From the NCBI GenBank assembly GCA_902463265.1, contig CABQEV010000005.1:1-64000 (forward strand): a DNA stretch of 64,000 nucleotides, given 5' to 3'. A program made the position numbers and the translations under genes. The DNA comes from UMGS1889 sp900556055 (GTDB lineage: Bacteria; Bacillota; Clostridia; Oscillospirales; Ruminococcaceae). Every line of letters begins with the position of its first letter. Within the stretch, counting starts at the first letter, position 1. Positions 25,846 through 34,562 of the stretch are shown here, piece by piece. Below the pieces are notes generated by a model. The model did no database searches, was not told the origin of the DNA, and worked only from the letters and a program-made list of their open reading frames with translations.

Positions 25846-26712
25846 TCAGCCGCCGGCGGCGATTATCGTATCAAGAACTATTGTGTATGAGCGTCCCTTG
25901 AAGTGGATGCCGTCGGATTCCGCAAGACTTTCGTCAAAGTATCCGCTGCTGTCTTCAAGAGGTGATGTGATGTCAACATATGTGCAGCCTGTTGATGCGG
26001 CGATATTTTTCAGTTCGCTGTTATAGTCGTTTATGCGGGACATTATATCGCCGTCAGTTTCGGTGTTGTACTTTTCAGTGACAGGCGGGATAGACAGCAG
26101 AAATACCGAGCAGTTCGGATCGGAGCTTTTTATTTCCGATGTAAGAGTGCTCACGCTGTCGAGCATGGACTGATTTGTGAGCCACTGAATTCCGTTTGAA
26201 CCAAGCATTATGTAGACCTTGGAGGGCTGTGCCGCCGCTGCCTGTGCGGCAACTGTTCTTGATGAACCGTCAGCCATAGGTATCTCCTTGGTGAGGGCAG
26301 AGGAGGGATTGAGTCCGACCTTTGCGGCTACATTTGTTTCGGAGATGTATCCGTATCCCGAAAATCCCGTTGTGATTGAGTCGCCGATAAAGAGGGTGTC
26401 GGAAAAATATTCTTTATATTCCGAAGATGTTTTTGATGCTGCAGCTGTTTCGGCTTCGGTTTCGGAGCTTTCTGTTTCTTCCTCTGTTTCCTCGGAAGTT
26501 TCGGTTTCTGATTCCGATGTTTCAGTTTCTGTCTCGGTTTCAGCTTCTGTCAAAGTTGTAGTTGTGATAATTTCTTCTGCTGTGGTTTCGGTGAGCGGCG
26601 GAAGTGTCGGCATGGTGCCTGCTGCCTCCTGTGCTTCTTCGCTGTTGTCTATCTTTGAACATGAGGCAAGGAGAAGTGCAGCAGCCACAGCAGCAATGAT
26701 CTTTTTATTCAT
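25846..26712 (-). CDS. SGNH/GDSL-hydrolase lipoprotein
   Basis: 288 residues. A lipoprotein signal with lipobox L-A-S-C (Cys18), an about 75-residue Glu/Thr/Ser-rich low-complexity linker (about 25-100), and an SGNH esterase domain. Block I is F-I-G-D-S-I-T-T-G with the catalytic Ser, a G-S-N-G block (III) is near 173, and the Asp/His pair is in S-D-G-I-H-F near 267. Probably an exported acyl-esterase acting on cell-envelope or plant polysaccharide. Its ATG lies 8 bp inside the upstream small gene, so it is the last member of the feo run, an odd partner for iron transport. Confidence 0.88.
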   Translation of the reverse strand: MNKKIIAAVAAALLLASCSKIDNSEEAQEAAGTMPTLPPLTETTAEEIITTTTLTEAETETETETSESETETSEETEEETESSETEAETAAASKTSSEYKEYFSDTLFIGDSITTGFSGYGYISETNVAAKVGLNPSSALTKEIPMADGSSRTVAAQAAAAQPSKVYIMLGSNGIQWLTNQSMLDSVSTLTSEIKSSDPNCSVFLLSIPPVTEKYNTETDGDIMSRINDYNSELKNIAASTGCTYVDITSPLEDSSGYFDESLAESDGIHFKGRSYTIVLDTIIAAGG

Positions 26713-26860
26713 CTTTTTTCATTCCTTTTTTTGCGCATTCATTGTTTTTGCATCCGGAACATCCCGAACAGCCTGAGCATTTGTTTTTTTTCATGGATCT
26801 GACTGCGAGAACGAACCATGCTGCAAGTGCTGCGATAAGGATAATATCCAGCGGATTCAT
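26705..26860 (-). CDS. FeoB-associated Cys-rich membrane protein
   Basis: 51 residues. The start ATG overlaps the feoB stop (ATGA). One membrane helix (about 5-20) is followed by a basic stretch and C-x-x-C-x-x-C-x-x-C plus a further Cys, then a Lys-rich tail. This fits the small FeoB-associated Cys-rich proteins found after feoB in Firmicutes, thought to assist iron transport. An in-frame opening to 26917 exists but lies inside feoB. Confidence 0.85.
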   Translation of the reverse strand: MNPLDIILIAALAAWFVLAVRSMKKNKCSGCSGCSGCKNNECAKKGMKKDE

Positions 26861-28860
26861 ACAAAAAGGCCTCCGATCGTATAAACAATAAATGAAACTG
26901 CCCATGCAGCTGCGCACTGCATAAACGCAACGCCTGCTGCGGATAATCCCGAGTTCAGTTCACGCTTTACTGCCGCAATAGCCGCAACACATGGTGAATA
27001 AAGCAGGGTAAAGGTCAGGAAGCTGAACGCTGAAAGGGGAGTGAACATTCCTGCAAGTGCAGTTCCGAGGTTTGACGGAGAAGTGCCCATAAGTACGGCA
27101 AGCGTGCTGACAACGGCTTCCTTTGCTGTAAATCCCGTAATGAGTGCTGTTGAAGCTCTCCAATCGGCAAATCCGAGAGGTGCAAATATCGGAGATATGC
27201 ACTTTCCGATAAGCGCAAGGAGGCTCTGCGAGCTGTCGCTTACGATATTCAGCTTTGCGTCAAACGTCTGTAAGAACCATATGAGGACGGTAGCTGCAAA
27301 TATGACAGTGAATGCTCTTGTGAGAAAGTCCTTAGCCTTGTCCCACATCAGCATGACAACGCTTTTGGCGGACGGCATACGATAATTAGGCAGTTCCATA
27401 ACGAACGGTATAGGATTGCCCTTGAACTTTGTCATTTTCATTATAAGCGCACTTATTATGCCTATGACGATGCCCATAACATACAGAAGAAGCATAACAA
27501 TCGGTGCATGATCGGGGAAAAATGCAGCTGTGAATACCGAATATATCGGCAGCTTTGCTGAACAGCTTATGTACGGCGTAAGAAGGATAGTCATCTTTCT
27601 GTCACGTTCGCCTGAGAGCGTTCGTGTCGCCATTATTGCGGGGACTGAGCATCCGAATCCTATAAGCATCGGCACAAAGCTTCGTCCCGAAAGACCGATC
27701 TTTCTGAGAAGCTTATCCATAACGAAAGCGACTCTTGCCATGTATCCGCTGTCCTCAAGTATAGAAAGGAAGAAGAACAGAGTGACGATCGTAGGCAGGA
27801 AGCTTAGAACACTTCCGATGCCCGCAAATACACCGTCTATAATAAGGCTGTGGACGACGGGATTAAGTCCGTAAGCTGTGAGTGCCTTATCGGTCAGCTC
27901 GGTCACTTTATCTATGCCGATGCTGAGAAGATCGCTTAAAAATGCGCCCACGACATTGAAGGTCAGCCAAAAAACGGTCAGCATGATAAGCAGGAAAACA
28001 GGCAGAGCAAGATATTTTCCCGTCAGTATCCTGTCGATCTTTACGCTTCGGATATGCTCCTTGCTTTCCTTGGGCTTGACAACAGTTTCTTTGCAGAGAT
28101 TTTCGATGAATGTATAGCGCATATCTGCAAGAGCGGCATTTCTGTCAAGTCCCGACTCCTGTTCCATCTCGGTTATTGAATGTTCGATCATATCCTGCTC
28201 ATTTTTGTTGATGTTAAGCAGAGATGTTATCTCGGGATCGCCTTCGACAAGCTTGGTTGCCGCAAAACGCCGTGAGATGCCCGCACGGTCCGCATGATCT
28301 TCGATAAGGTGAGATACAGCGTGTATGCATCTGTGGACAGGACCTGAGCAGAAGTCTGTCTTTTTGGGGGTTATCCTCTTTTTTATAATATCGCTCAGAA
28401 CATCGACAAGCTCGCCGACGCCCTCATTTTTTACCGCACTTATCGGCACAGCGGGGATGCCAAGGCCTGCGCTCAGCGCCTCAACATCAACAGCACCGCC
28501 ATTGTTTCGCACCTCGTCCATCATGTTCAGTGCAAGAACAGTCGGGATACCCATTTCGATAAGCTGGAGTGTAAGATATAGGTTTCTTTCGATATTTGCC
28601 GCATCTACGATGTTTATGATCGCATCTGGCTTTTGTACGATGAGAAAATCTCTTGTAACGATCTCCTCATTGGTATAAGGGCGGATGGAATATATTCCCG
28701 GGAGATCAACGACTGTCATATCGTCGTGACCTCTGATAACTCCGCTTTTCTGCTCAACCGTAACGCCGGGAAAATTTCCGACGTGCTGATTTGAGCCTGT
28801 AAGCTGATTAAAAAGTGTGGTTTTTCCGCAGTTCTGGTTTCCTGCAAGTGCAATTACCAT
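26857..28860 (-). CDS. feoB: Ferrous iron transporter B
   Basis: 667 residues. The N-terminal G domain carries G-N-Q-N-C-G-K-T (P-loop, 7-14; usually N-x-x-N-S-G-K-T), T-V near 34, D-L-P-G-I-Y (G3) and N-M-M-D (G4, near 116). The membrane domain has two Gate motifs with Cys: G-C-S-V-P-A near 398 and S-P-C-V-A-A-I near 615. Fe2+ uptake under anoxia. Follows feoA by about 20 bp. Confidence 0.96.
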   Translation of the reverse strand: MVIALAGNQNCGKTTLFNQLTGSNQHVGNFPGVTVEQKSGVIRGHDDMTVVDLPGIYSIRPYTNEEIVTRDFLIVQKPDAIINIVDAANIERNLYLTLQLIEMGIPTVLALNMMDEVRNNGGAVDVEALSAGLGIPAVPISAVKNEGVGELVDVLSDIIKKRITPKKTDFCSGPVHRCIHAVSHLIEDHADRAGISRRFAATKLVEGDPEITSLLNINKNEQDMIEHSITEMEQESGLDRNAALADMRYTFIENLCKETVVKPKESKEHIRSVKIDRILTGKYLALPVFLLIMLTVFWLTFNVVGAFLSDLLSIGIDKVTELTDKALTAYGLNPVVHSLIIDGVFAGIGSVLSFLPTIVTLFFFLSILEDSGYMARVAFVMDKLLRKIGLSGRSFVPMLIGFGCSVPAIMATRTLSGERDRKMTILLTPYISCSAKLPIYSVFTAAFFPDHAPIVMLLLYVMGIVIGIISALIMKMTKFKGNPIPFVMELPNYRMPSAKSVVMLMWDKAKDFLTRAFTVIFAATVLIWFLQTFDAKLNIVSDSSQSLLALIGKCISPIFAPLGFADWRASTALITGFTAKEAVVSTLAVLMGTSPSNLGTALAGMFTPLSAFSFLTFTLLYSPCVAAIAAVKRELNSGLSAAGVAFMQCAAAWAVSFIVYTIGGLFV

Positions 28861-28880
28861 ATATTATGGCCTCCGAAGAT

Positions 28881-29108
28881 TTATTGAATTTCGTCGATCT
28901 CGATACGCTGTGCATCGTCGAGTCTTATGGTAAGCTCATAGCCCCTAAGATGAAGCTCGATCGGATCACCCAAGGGAGCAACCTTTCTGACATACACTCT
29001 TGTTTTCGGGATAAGTCCCATATCAAGCAGACGGCATCTCAGTGCGCCTTCTCCTCCGACAGCGGTTATAGTTGCGCTCTGTCCGGGTTTAAGTGAATCC
29101 AGAGTCAT
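28881..29108 (-). CDS. feoA: Ferrous iron transport protein A
   Basis: 75 residues from ATG 29108, the typical FeoA length. An SH3-like beta-barrel: L-K-P-G-Q, L-R-C-R-L-L-D-M-G-L-I-P, V-A-P-L-G-D-P-I-E and the R-G-Y-E-L-T-I-R-L ending. An earlier ATG (29120) is in frame but AAAGGA would touch it, while the distance to 29108 is 12 nt; either is possible. Partner of FeoB. Starts 23 bp after the lepA stop with no terminator between. Confidence 0.93.
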   Translation of the reverse strand: MTLDSLKPGQSATITAVGGEGALRCRLLDMGLIPKTRVYVRKVAPLGDPIELHLRGYELTIRLDDAQRIEIDEIQ

Positions 29109-29131
29109 ATCAATGACCATTCCTTTCAGAA

Positions 29132-30943
29132 TTATTCGTCAAGCTTCAGCACGGACATGAATGCTTCCTGAGGAACGGAAACCGTGCCGAGCTGACGCAT
29201 TCTCTTTTTGCCCTCTTTCTGCTTTTCAAGCAGCTTCTTCTTACGTGTGATATCACCGCCGTAGCACTTTGCAAGAACGTCCTTGCGCATTGCCTTGATA
29301 GTCTCTCTTGCGATGATCTTGCCGCCGACTGCTGCCTGTATTGGTATCTCAAACATCTGTCTTGGGATATTTTCCTTCAGCTTTTCTACCATCTTTCTTG
29401 CTCTTGCGTATGCACTGTCAGCATGGACGATGAATGAAAGGGCATCTATGACATCGCCGTTCAGCAGGATATCAAGCTTTACGAGCTTGGACGGAGCATA
29501 GCCGAGTATCTCGTAATCGAAGGATGCATAGCCTTTTGTGCGTGATTTCAGTGCATCAAAGAAATCGTAGACGATCTCGCAGAGAGGAAGCTCGTAATGC
29601 AGCTCAACTCTGGTCGCATCAAGATAGGTCATATCCTTGAAATTGCCTCGGCGTTCCTGGCAAAGCTCCATTATGTTTCCGACATAATCGGAGGGAGCTA
29701 GGATATTTGCCTTTACTATCGGCTCTTCGGCAGACTTTATTTCCGAGACATCGGGATAGTTTGTAGGATTGTCGATATAAACCGTGTCGCCGTTTGTGAG
29801 ATTTACCTTGAAGATAACAGACGGTGCGGTTGTGATGAGATCGAGATTATATTCACGTTCAAGACGCTCCTGAATGATCTCCATGTGCAGAAGTCCGAGA
29901 AATCCGCAGCGGAAGCCGAATCCGAGGGCAATGGAAGTTTCAGGCTCAAAGGACAGCGAGGCATCATTCAGCCGGAGCTTTTCAAGTGCGTCACGGAGAT
30001 CGCCGTAGCGCGCACCGTCAGCGGGATAGATACCCGAATATACCATAGGATTGACTTCACGGTAGCCGGGAAGCGGTTCATCGCAGGGATTTTCCGCTGA
30101 TGTTACCGTATCGCCGACCTTTGTGTCGCCTATGCTCTTGATGGATGCTGTGATATATCCAACTTCGCCGGCGCTTATTCCGCCAGGATTGCTTACGAGA
30201 TCGGTAGCACCCATGTATCCCGCCTCAACAACGGTAAATTCCGCACCTGCTGCCATAAGACGGATAGTGTCGCCCGGCTTTACGGCACCTTCCTTTACAC
30301 GGACGTAAATGATAACGCCCTTGTAGCTGTCGTAGAAGCAGTCGAAGATAAGCGCTTTCAGGGGCTTGTTCGCATCTCCGCTCGGAGCGGGTATATCAGT
30401 GATGATACGTTCGAGAACGTCTTTTACATTGAGTCCTGTTTTTGCGGATATCTTGGGCGCATCCATAGCAGGAATTCCGATGACGGACTCTATCTCCGCA
30501 CATACACGCTCAGGTTCAGCCGATGGCAGGTCTATCTTGTTGATGACGGGCATAACTTCCAGGTCATGTTCGATCGCAAGATATGTGTTGGCAAGCGTCT
30601 GCGCCTCGATTCCCTGAGATGCATCAACGACAAGAACCGCACCCTCGCACGCAGCCAGCGAACGGGATACCTCATAGTTGAAATCGACATGACCCGGGGT
30701 GTCAATAAGATTGAAAACATATGTGTTTCCGTTGTCAGCCGTGTAATTCAGGCGGACAGCACGGGCTTTGATGGTGATTCCTCTTTCACGTTCGATATCC
30801 ATGTTGTCGAGAAGCTGTTCTTCCATGTCACGCAGAGAAACTGTCGATGTCAGTTCGAGGATACGGTCGGCAAGCGTGGATTTACCGTGGTCTATGTGAG
30901 CGATTATACAAAAATTTCTTATATTTTCCTGGGGAGTCGGCAA
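29132..30943 (-). CDS. lepA: Elongation factor 4 (back-translocating GTPase LepA)
   Basis: 603 residues. Translational GTPase. Seen: G1 A-H-I-D-H-G-K-S-T near 16-24, R-G-I-T-I-K-A (G2), D-T-P-G-H-V-D-F (G3), N-K-I-D-L-P (G4), and the LepA-specific C-terminal domain. The frame is open to 31024, but the TTG at 30943 has AGGAGA seven bases ahead and gives the normal N-terminus, so it is chosen. Co-oriented with feoAB and separated by 23 bp only. Confidence 0.97.
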   Translation of the reverse strand: MPTPQENIRNFCIIAHIDHGKSTLADRILELTSTVSLRDMEEQLLDNMDIERERGITIKARAVRLNYTADNGNTYVFNLIDTPGHVDFNYEVSRSLAACEGAVLVVDASQGIEAQTLANTYLAIEHDLEVMPVINKIDLPSAEPERVCAEIESVIGIPAMDAPKISAKTGLNVKDVLERIITDIPAPSGDANKPLKALIFDCFYDSYKGVIIYVRVKEGAVKPGDTIRLMAAGAEFTVVEAGYMGATDLVSNPGGISAGEVGYITASIKSIGDTKVGDTVTSAENPCDEPLPGYREVNPMVYSGIYPADGARYGDLRDALEKLRLNDASLSFEPETSIALGFGFRCGFLGLLHMEIIQERLEREYNLDLITTAPSVIFKVNLTNGDTVYIDNPTNYPDVSEIKSAEEPIVKANILAPSDYVGNIMELCQERRGNFKDMTYLDATRVELHYELPLCEIVYDFFDALKSRTKGYASFDYEILGYAPSKLVKLDILLNGDVIDALSFIVHADSAYARARKMVEKLKENIPRQMFEIPIQAAVGGKIIARETIKAMRKDVLAKCYGGDITRKKKLLEKQKEGKKRMRQLGTVSVPQEAFMSVLKLDE

Positions 30944-31218
30944 AAAAATCTCTCCTTTTTTTAAAATCGGCGGTTTTCCGCATATAAAAACATTATAACA
31001 TATTATAGGCCATTTGTAAAGCATCGCATACTCTATAATTTTGCATTTTTGATGTATTATTTTTATGTGATTTTACTTTGTGATATTCAATGCTTTCTTC
31101 ATTCGGAACAGCCTTTGCGGGTGCTGCCGCTTTGTCATCCTGTAAGACAGATATTTCCCGGGAAAACGTGTGTATCACGGCGATATAATGCTTCAGGCGG
31201 GAATCAGTGCAAAAGATA

Positions 31219-31247
31219 TTGAATTATCGCCGAATATGTGATATAAT
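31219..31247 (+). promoter_or_regulatory. Upstream promoter towards the GGDEF gene
   Basis: TTGAAT (31219-31224), 17 nt, TATAAT (31242-31247). Confidence 0.6.
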
Positions 31248-31310
31248 AATATCGGCAGAGATAAAATATGTACAAATCTCGCTTTGCTTAAATATTACGC
31301 AACAATTCTA

Positions 31311-31339
31311 TTGACATTTACGTAAAAATCTGATAAAAT
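31311..31339 (+). promoter_or_regulatory. Proximal promoter of the GGDEF gene
   Basis: TTGACA (31311-31316), 17 nt, TAAAAT (31334-31339). The -35 is flanked by TTACG/CGTAA arms that could form an operator. Confidence 0.75.
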
Positions 31340-31381
31340 AATATTACGGTATGCTTTAAACTTTGCTTAGGGGGCAAGTTC

Positions 31382-32536
31382 ATGCTGACATATTATTATA
31401 TTCAGACAAACATAATCGGAATAATCGTCCTGGTGATACTTCTTTCAAATAAAAATATCGCTTCTGAAAAGACAAAGACTCAGGGCACTTATTATGGGGT
31501 CGTAAGCCTTACAGCTGTCGAGCTTTCGCTTGACAGTGCGCTCTGGCTGCTCAGGGGAATGACCTTTACGGGTGCAATTGCACTCAATGTGATATGCACG
31601 TTTGCTTATTACATCATACACTATATGATCCCGCTGATATGGTTAATTTATACCATGGAATATTTCCATATTGAGGGGCGTCTTGATGCGCTGGGAAAAG
31701 CAGGTGTATTGATCCCGTTTATTACGGGAGTGCTGTGCACTATCCTGAGCCTCAAAACAAAATGGGTTTTCGGAGTTGATGAGCAGAATTATGTCTACGG
31801 AGGAAAGCTGTCATGGCTGCCGTCGCTGACATCATTCATATATCTTATCGCCGCTGCTTCGATCGACCTTATTATGCTGAAACGAATGCATACAAAAACG
31901 GAAAAGTATCAGTGCATTTCCATGGCATCATTTATGATCATACCGATCACGGCATTGTTCATACAGTATAATTTTTACGGAACTTCTCTGCTGTGGATAG
32001 GCGTTGCGCTTTCACTGCTTATGGTATTTGTAAACGTGCAGAATCATCAGATCTCGGTTGACGGACTTACGGGACTTAACAACAGATATAAATTCGATAA
32101 ATATATGACAAAAATATGTACTGAACAAAGCAAAAGCGACAAGTATTCTCTTCTTATGATAGACATTGACAAATTCAAGCTTATAAACGACAATTTCGGA
32201 CATACGACGGGCGACAGGGCACTTGTCTGCGTTGCGGAGATACTCAAAAAAGCGTGCGAAAATTTCGATGCGTTTGCCGCACGCTACGGCGGAGATGAAT
32301 TTGCGGTAGTCTGTTCCTGCGGAATGTCTGCACAGATAGCAGAAACGATCGAAAGGGAGACAGAACAGTTCAACAGAAAAAGCTCCGAACCGTTTACTAT
32401 CTCACTCAGCATAGGTGAGACGGATTTTTGCGGCGGAGGCACTGAAAAGGTGCAGGATTTTGTTCTTCGTGCCGATCAGGAAATGTATGCGAAAAAGCAA
32501 AGTAAAAAAGCTGCGGAAGCGGCTTGCAGGGAATGA
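31382..32536 (+). CDS. Membrane-bound diguanylate cyclase (GGDEF)
   Basis: 384 residues. Seven hydrophobic helices fill 1-220 (HisKA_7TM-like sensor), followed by a GGDEF domain with D-G-L-T-G-L-N-N-R-Y at about 225-234 and an intact active loop R-Y-G-G-D-E-F near 305. The R-x-x-D inhibitory site is absent five residues upstream, so product inhibition of the usual kind is unlikely. Makes cyclic di-GMP from GTP. The ligand sensed by the membrane part is unknown. Confidence 0.92.
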   Translation: MLTYYYIQTNIIGIIVLVILLSNKNIASEKTKTQGTYYGVVSLTAVELSLDSALWLLRGMTFTGAIALNVICTFAYYIIHYMIPLIWLIYTMEYFHIEGRLDALGKAGVLIPFITGVLCTILSLKTKWVFGVDEQNYVYGGKLSWLPSLTSFIYLIAAASIDLIMLKRMHTKTEKYQCISMASFMIIPITALFIQYNFYGTSLLWIGVALSLLMVFVNVQNHQISVDGLTGLNNRYKFDKYMTKICTEQSKSDKYSLLMIDIDKFKLINDNFGHTTGDRALVCVAEILKKACENFDAFAARYGGDEFAVVCSCGMSAQIAETIERETEQFNRKSSEPFTISLSIGETDFCGGGTEKVQDFVLRADQEMYAKKQSKKAAEAACRE

Positions 32537-32542
32537 TAGAAA

Positions 32543-33493
32543 ATTAAGAAAATCAAGGAATGGTTCTCGAAACCGAAAAATATTTTTATACTGATACAGA
32601 CAGCTGCGATAATTGTGCTTGCAGCTGTTGTATTCTCGGTCATTGGTCGGATAAGCGAGCTTGAAGCCAAAACTGTTGCCGTAAATGCTGAGATCCATGC
32701 TATGGAGGACAGCGTCATATCCGATGAAAACGCTATAACATTCAGTGACGGTTCAATGGGCGATGTATGGCTTGCGCGTCTTGATGATGTGCCTGAAAAT
32801 CCATATGACCCCGAGCTTTTTTACCGTGATGATAACGGCCTGCTGCGATACAGCGATGAGGAAAACGCTGTTGAGGGAAAGGTCGGAATTGATGTTTCCT
32901 ATTTTCAGGGTGACATCGACTGGGAAAGGGTCAGGGAAAGCGGCGTTGATTTTGCAATGCTCCGTATCGGATACAGAGGCTACGAAAGCGGTCAGCTGAA
33001 TGAGGACGAGCGTTTTGCCGAATATGTTAAGGGTGCCGAAAAAGCGGGGATAGATGTCGGCGTGTATTTCTTTTCACAGGCCGTCACGCCCGAAGAAGCG
33101 CTGAACGAAGCTGTATTCACAGCCGATCTGCTGAAAAAATTCAAAATAACATATCCCGTTGTATATGACTGGGAAATGATAGGAACGAATGAGGCGAGAA
33201 CAGATGCTGTATCTCCCGAAACGCTCAACAAATGCTGTGTTGCATTCTGCGATTATATCCGCGAATCGGGATATGTTGCAATGATTTATGCAAACCGAAG
33301 AACCGCACTTATGAAGATGAATATGAGCCGTCTGAAAGAATATGATTTCTGGCTTGCCGAATATCGGGACGAGCCTACATATCCGTATGAATTCCAGATG
33401 TGGCAGTATGCGAGCGATGGAAAGATCGACGGAATTGACACTGAAGTTGATCTGAACATCTCATTTGTCGATTATTCAAAAAGCAATACATAA
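32543..33493 (+). CDS. GH25 lysozyme-type muramidase, membrane anchored; start codon unusual
   Basis: GH25 domain (about 110-310 of the extended frame): V-G-I-D-V-S-Y-F-Q-G-D-I-D-W at its start, Y-D-W-E-M (catalytic D-x-E), D-F-W-L-A-E-Y and W-Q-Y-A-S-D-G near the end. It cleaves peptidoglycan. The first usual start codon is GTG 32615, but that would begin within a hydrophobic helix and has no SD. The frame is open to 32540 and reads basic K-I-K-K-I-K then a full membrane anchor. AGGGA lies ten bases before ATT 32543, so ATT (or ATC 32552) is the likeliest start unless a base is missing. Coordinates use ATT. Confidence 0.7.
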   Translation: MKKIKEWFSKPKNIFILIQTAAIIVLAAVVFSVIGRISELEAKTVAVNAEIHAMEDSVISDENAITFSDGSMGDVWLARLDDVPENPYDPELFYRDDNGLLRYSDEENAVEGKVGIDVSYFQGDIDWERVRESGVDFAMLRIGYRGYESGQLNEDERFAEYVKGAEKAGIDVGVYFFSQAVTPEEALNEAVFTADLLKKFKITYPVVYDWEMIGTNEARTDAVSPETLNKCCVAFCDYIRESGYVAMIYANRRTALMKMNMSRLKEYDFWLAEYRDEPTYPYEFQMWQYASDGKIDGIDTEVDLNISFVDYSKSNT

Positions 33494-33497
33494 AATT

Positions 33498-33541
33498 ATC
33501 ACTTCCGTACAAAATAATAAAAAAGTACGGGAGTGATTTTT
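33498..33541 (+). terminator. Terminator overlapping the next gene's ribosome binding site
   Basis: 13-bp stem (33498-33510 with 33525-33537, one G-U) followed by Ts. The 3' arm contains GGGAG (33529-33533), the SD of the YetF-like gene. Confidence 0.75.
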
Positions 33542-34246
33542 TTGGATTTTTTAAAGCTTGTGGCAACTGCCGCTTTTTCGGCAGTTGTGATATTTGTACT
33601 GACAAAGCTTATGGGCAACAAGCAGATATCGCAGATAAATATGTTCGATTACATCATCGGCATAACGATAGGCTCGATAGCCGCTGAGATGGCGACTGAG
33701 ATCGACGGTGAAATGTGGAGGCCGCTTACGGCAATGATCGTTTATGCGCTTATTGCGGTGCTTTCCACATTCCTGACGCTGAAATCCGTCAGAATGAGAA
33801 AGTTCCTGAACGGCAAATCCCTGATACTTTATGATAAGGGAAAAATGTACAACGAAAATCTCAGAAAGGCAGGCATTGATCTCAATGAATTCCTTATGCA
33901 CTGCCGAAATGAGGGATATTTTGATCTGAGTGAGGTCGAAACGGCGATAATGGAAATAAACGGACAGATAAGCTTTCTGCCTGCCTCCGACAGCCGTCCG
34001 CTTACGCCTAAGGATCTGAATGTCCAGCCGCCCGAAAGCTCGGTATCTCCGAATGTTATCATAGACGGAAAGATCATTGAGGAGACGCTGAAGCATACGG
34101 GAAATAACATGGTATGGCTTGAAAAGAAGCTTTCCGAGCATGGCATATCCGATGTGAATGACGTATTTCTCGGAGTATGCGTGAACGGCAATGAGCTTCA
34201 GGTATTCCGCCGTGACGGAGGAACAGGCAGGGAAGTCTTTGAATGA
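33542..34246 (+). CDS. YetF-like membrane protein (DUF421)
   Basis: 234 residues. Two or three N-terminal membrane helices with L-x-x-K-x-M-G-N-K-Q-I-S-Q-I and D-Y-I-I-G-I-T-I-G-S-I-A, the DUF421 signature, then a soluble domain (about 85-234) with R-K-A-G-I-x-L-N-E-F and D-L-S-E-V-E-T-A-I-M-E. In Bacillus spore formers relatives assist germinant or membrane-protein function. The start is TTG 33542 with GGGAG eight bases upstream; that SD is buried in the preceding terminator hairpin. Confidence 0.88.
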   Translation: MDFLKLVATAAFSAVVIFVLTKLMGNKQISQINMFDYIIGITIGSIAAEMATEIDGEMWRPLTAMIVYALIAVLSTFLTLKSVRMRKFLNGKSLILYDKGKMYNENLRKAGIDLNEFLMHCRNEGYFDLSEVETAIMEINGQISFLPASDSRPLTPKDLNVQPPESSVSPNVIIDGKIIEETLKHTGNNMVWLEKKLSEHGISDVNDVFLGVCVNGNELQVFRRDGGTGREVFE

Positions 34247-34255
34247 GGAAAATTT

Positions 34256-34468
34256 CCTCCGCTTTTTCGTTCGTTAAAAAGCAAAATGAGTGAATATTGC
34301 TGCTCGGTACCGTCAGAACTTCTTTATGTTACTTTTTATAAAAGGGAAGCCCCTCCGCTTTTTCGTTCGTCAAAAAGCAAAATGAGTGAATATTGCTGCT
34401 CGGTACCGTCAGAACTTTTTTATATTACTTTTTATAAAGGGGAAGCCCATCCGCTTTTTCGTTAGTCA
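34256..34468. repeat. 96-bp tandem repeat (two full copies plus a partial third)
   Basis: Copies begin at 34256, 34352 and 34448 with a period of 96 bp. Copies 1 and 2 differ at only a few positions; the third is cut after about 21 bp. Each starts with a GCTTTTT ... AAAAAGC hairpin and holds an invariant block including TGCTGCTCGGTACCGTCAGA. No open frame. The region 34247-34562 otherwise contains only the mgtE terminator. Confidence 0.9.
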
Positions 34469-34481
34469 TAAAATCACAATG

Positions 34482-34534
34482 AAAAAATGCGGCTGTGCAT
34501 CGTAAAAACTTTTTTACGATGCACAGCCGCATTT
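34482..34534 (-). terminator. Strong terminator of mgtE
   Basis: A near-perfect stem of more than 20 bp (34485-34508 with 34511-34534), followed on the minus strand by a T run; symmetrical enough to work in both directions. Confidence 0.85.
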
Positions 34535-34562
34535 GAACATTATTTTGAATTTGGCATGCCGA

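Larger units (their letters stand above)
31025..31381. other. Intergenic region between lepA and the GGDEF gene
   Basis: About 360 bp without a credible gene. It carries two plus-strand promoters (31219-31247 and 31311-31339). A TTACG...CGTAA dyad brackets the second -35. A 61-codon minus frame (30993-31178) has no SD and no recognisable content. Nothing else is visible. Confidence 0.6.

Noticed and set aside
30944..31024. Longer lepA starting at 31024
   Set aside because: The extension has no SD and no LepA similarity; TTG 30943 has an AGGAGA site and gives the standard N-terminus.
30993..31178. 61-codon minus-strand frame upstream of lepA
   Set aside because: No ribosome binding site, no recognisable content, and it overlaps only the lepA upstream region.
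34256..34468. CRISPR array
   Set aside because: The repeat is 96 bp, directly tandem without unique spacers, and no cas gene is present.
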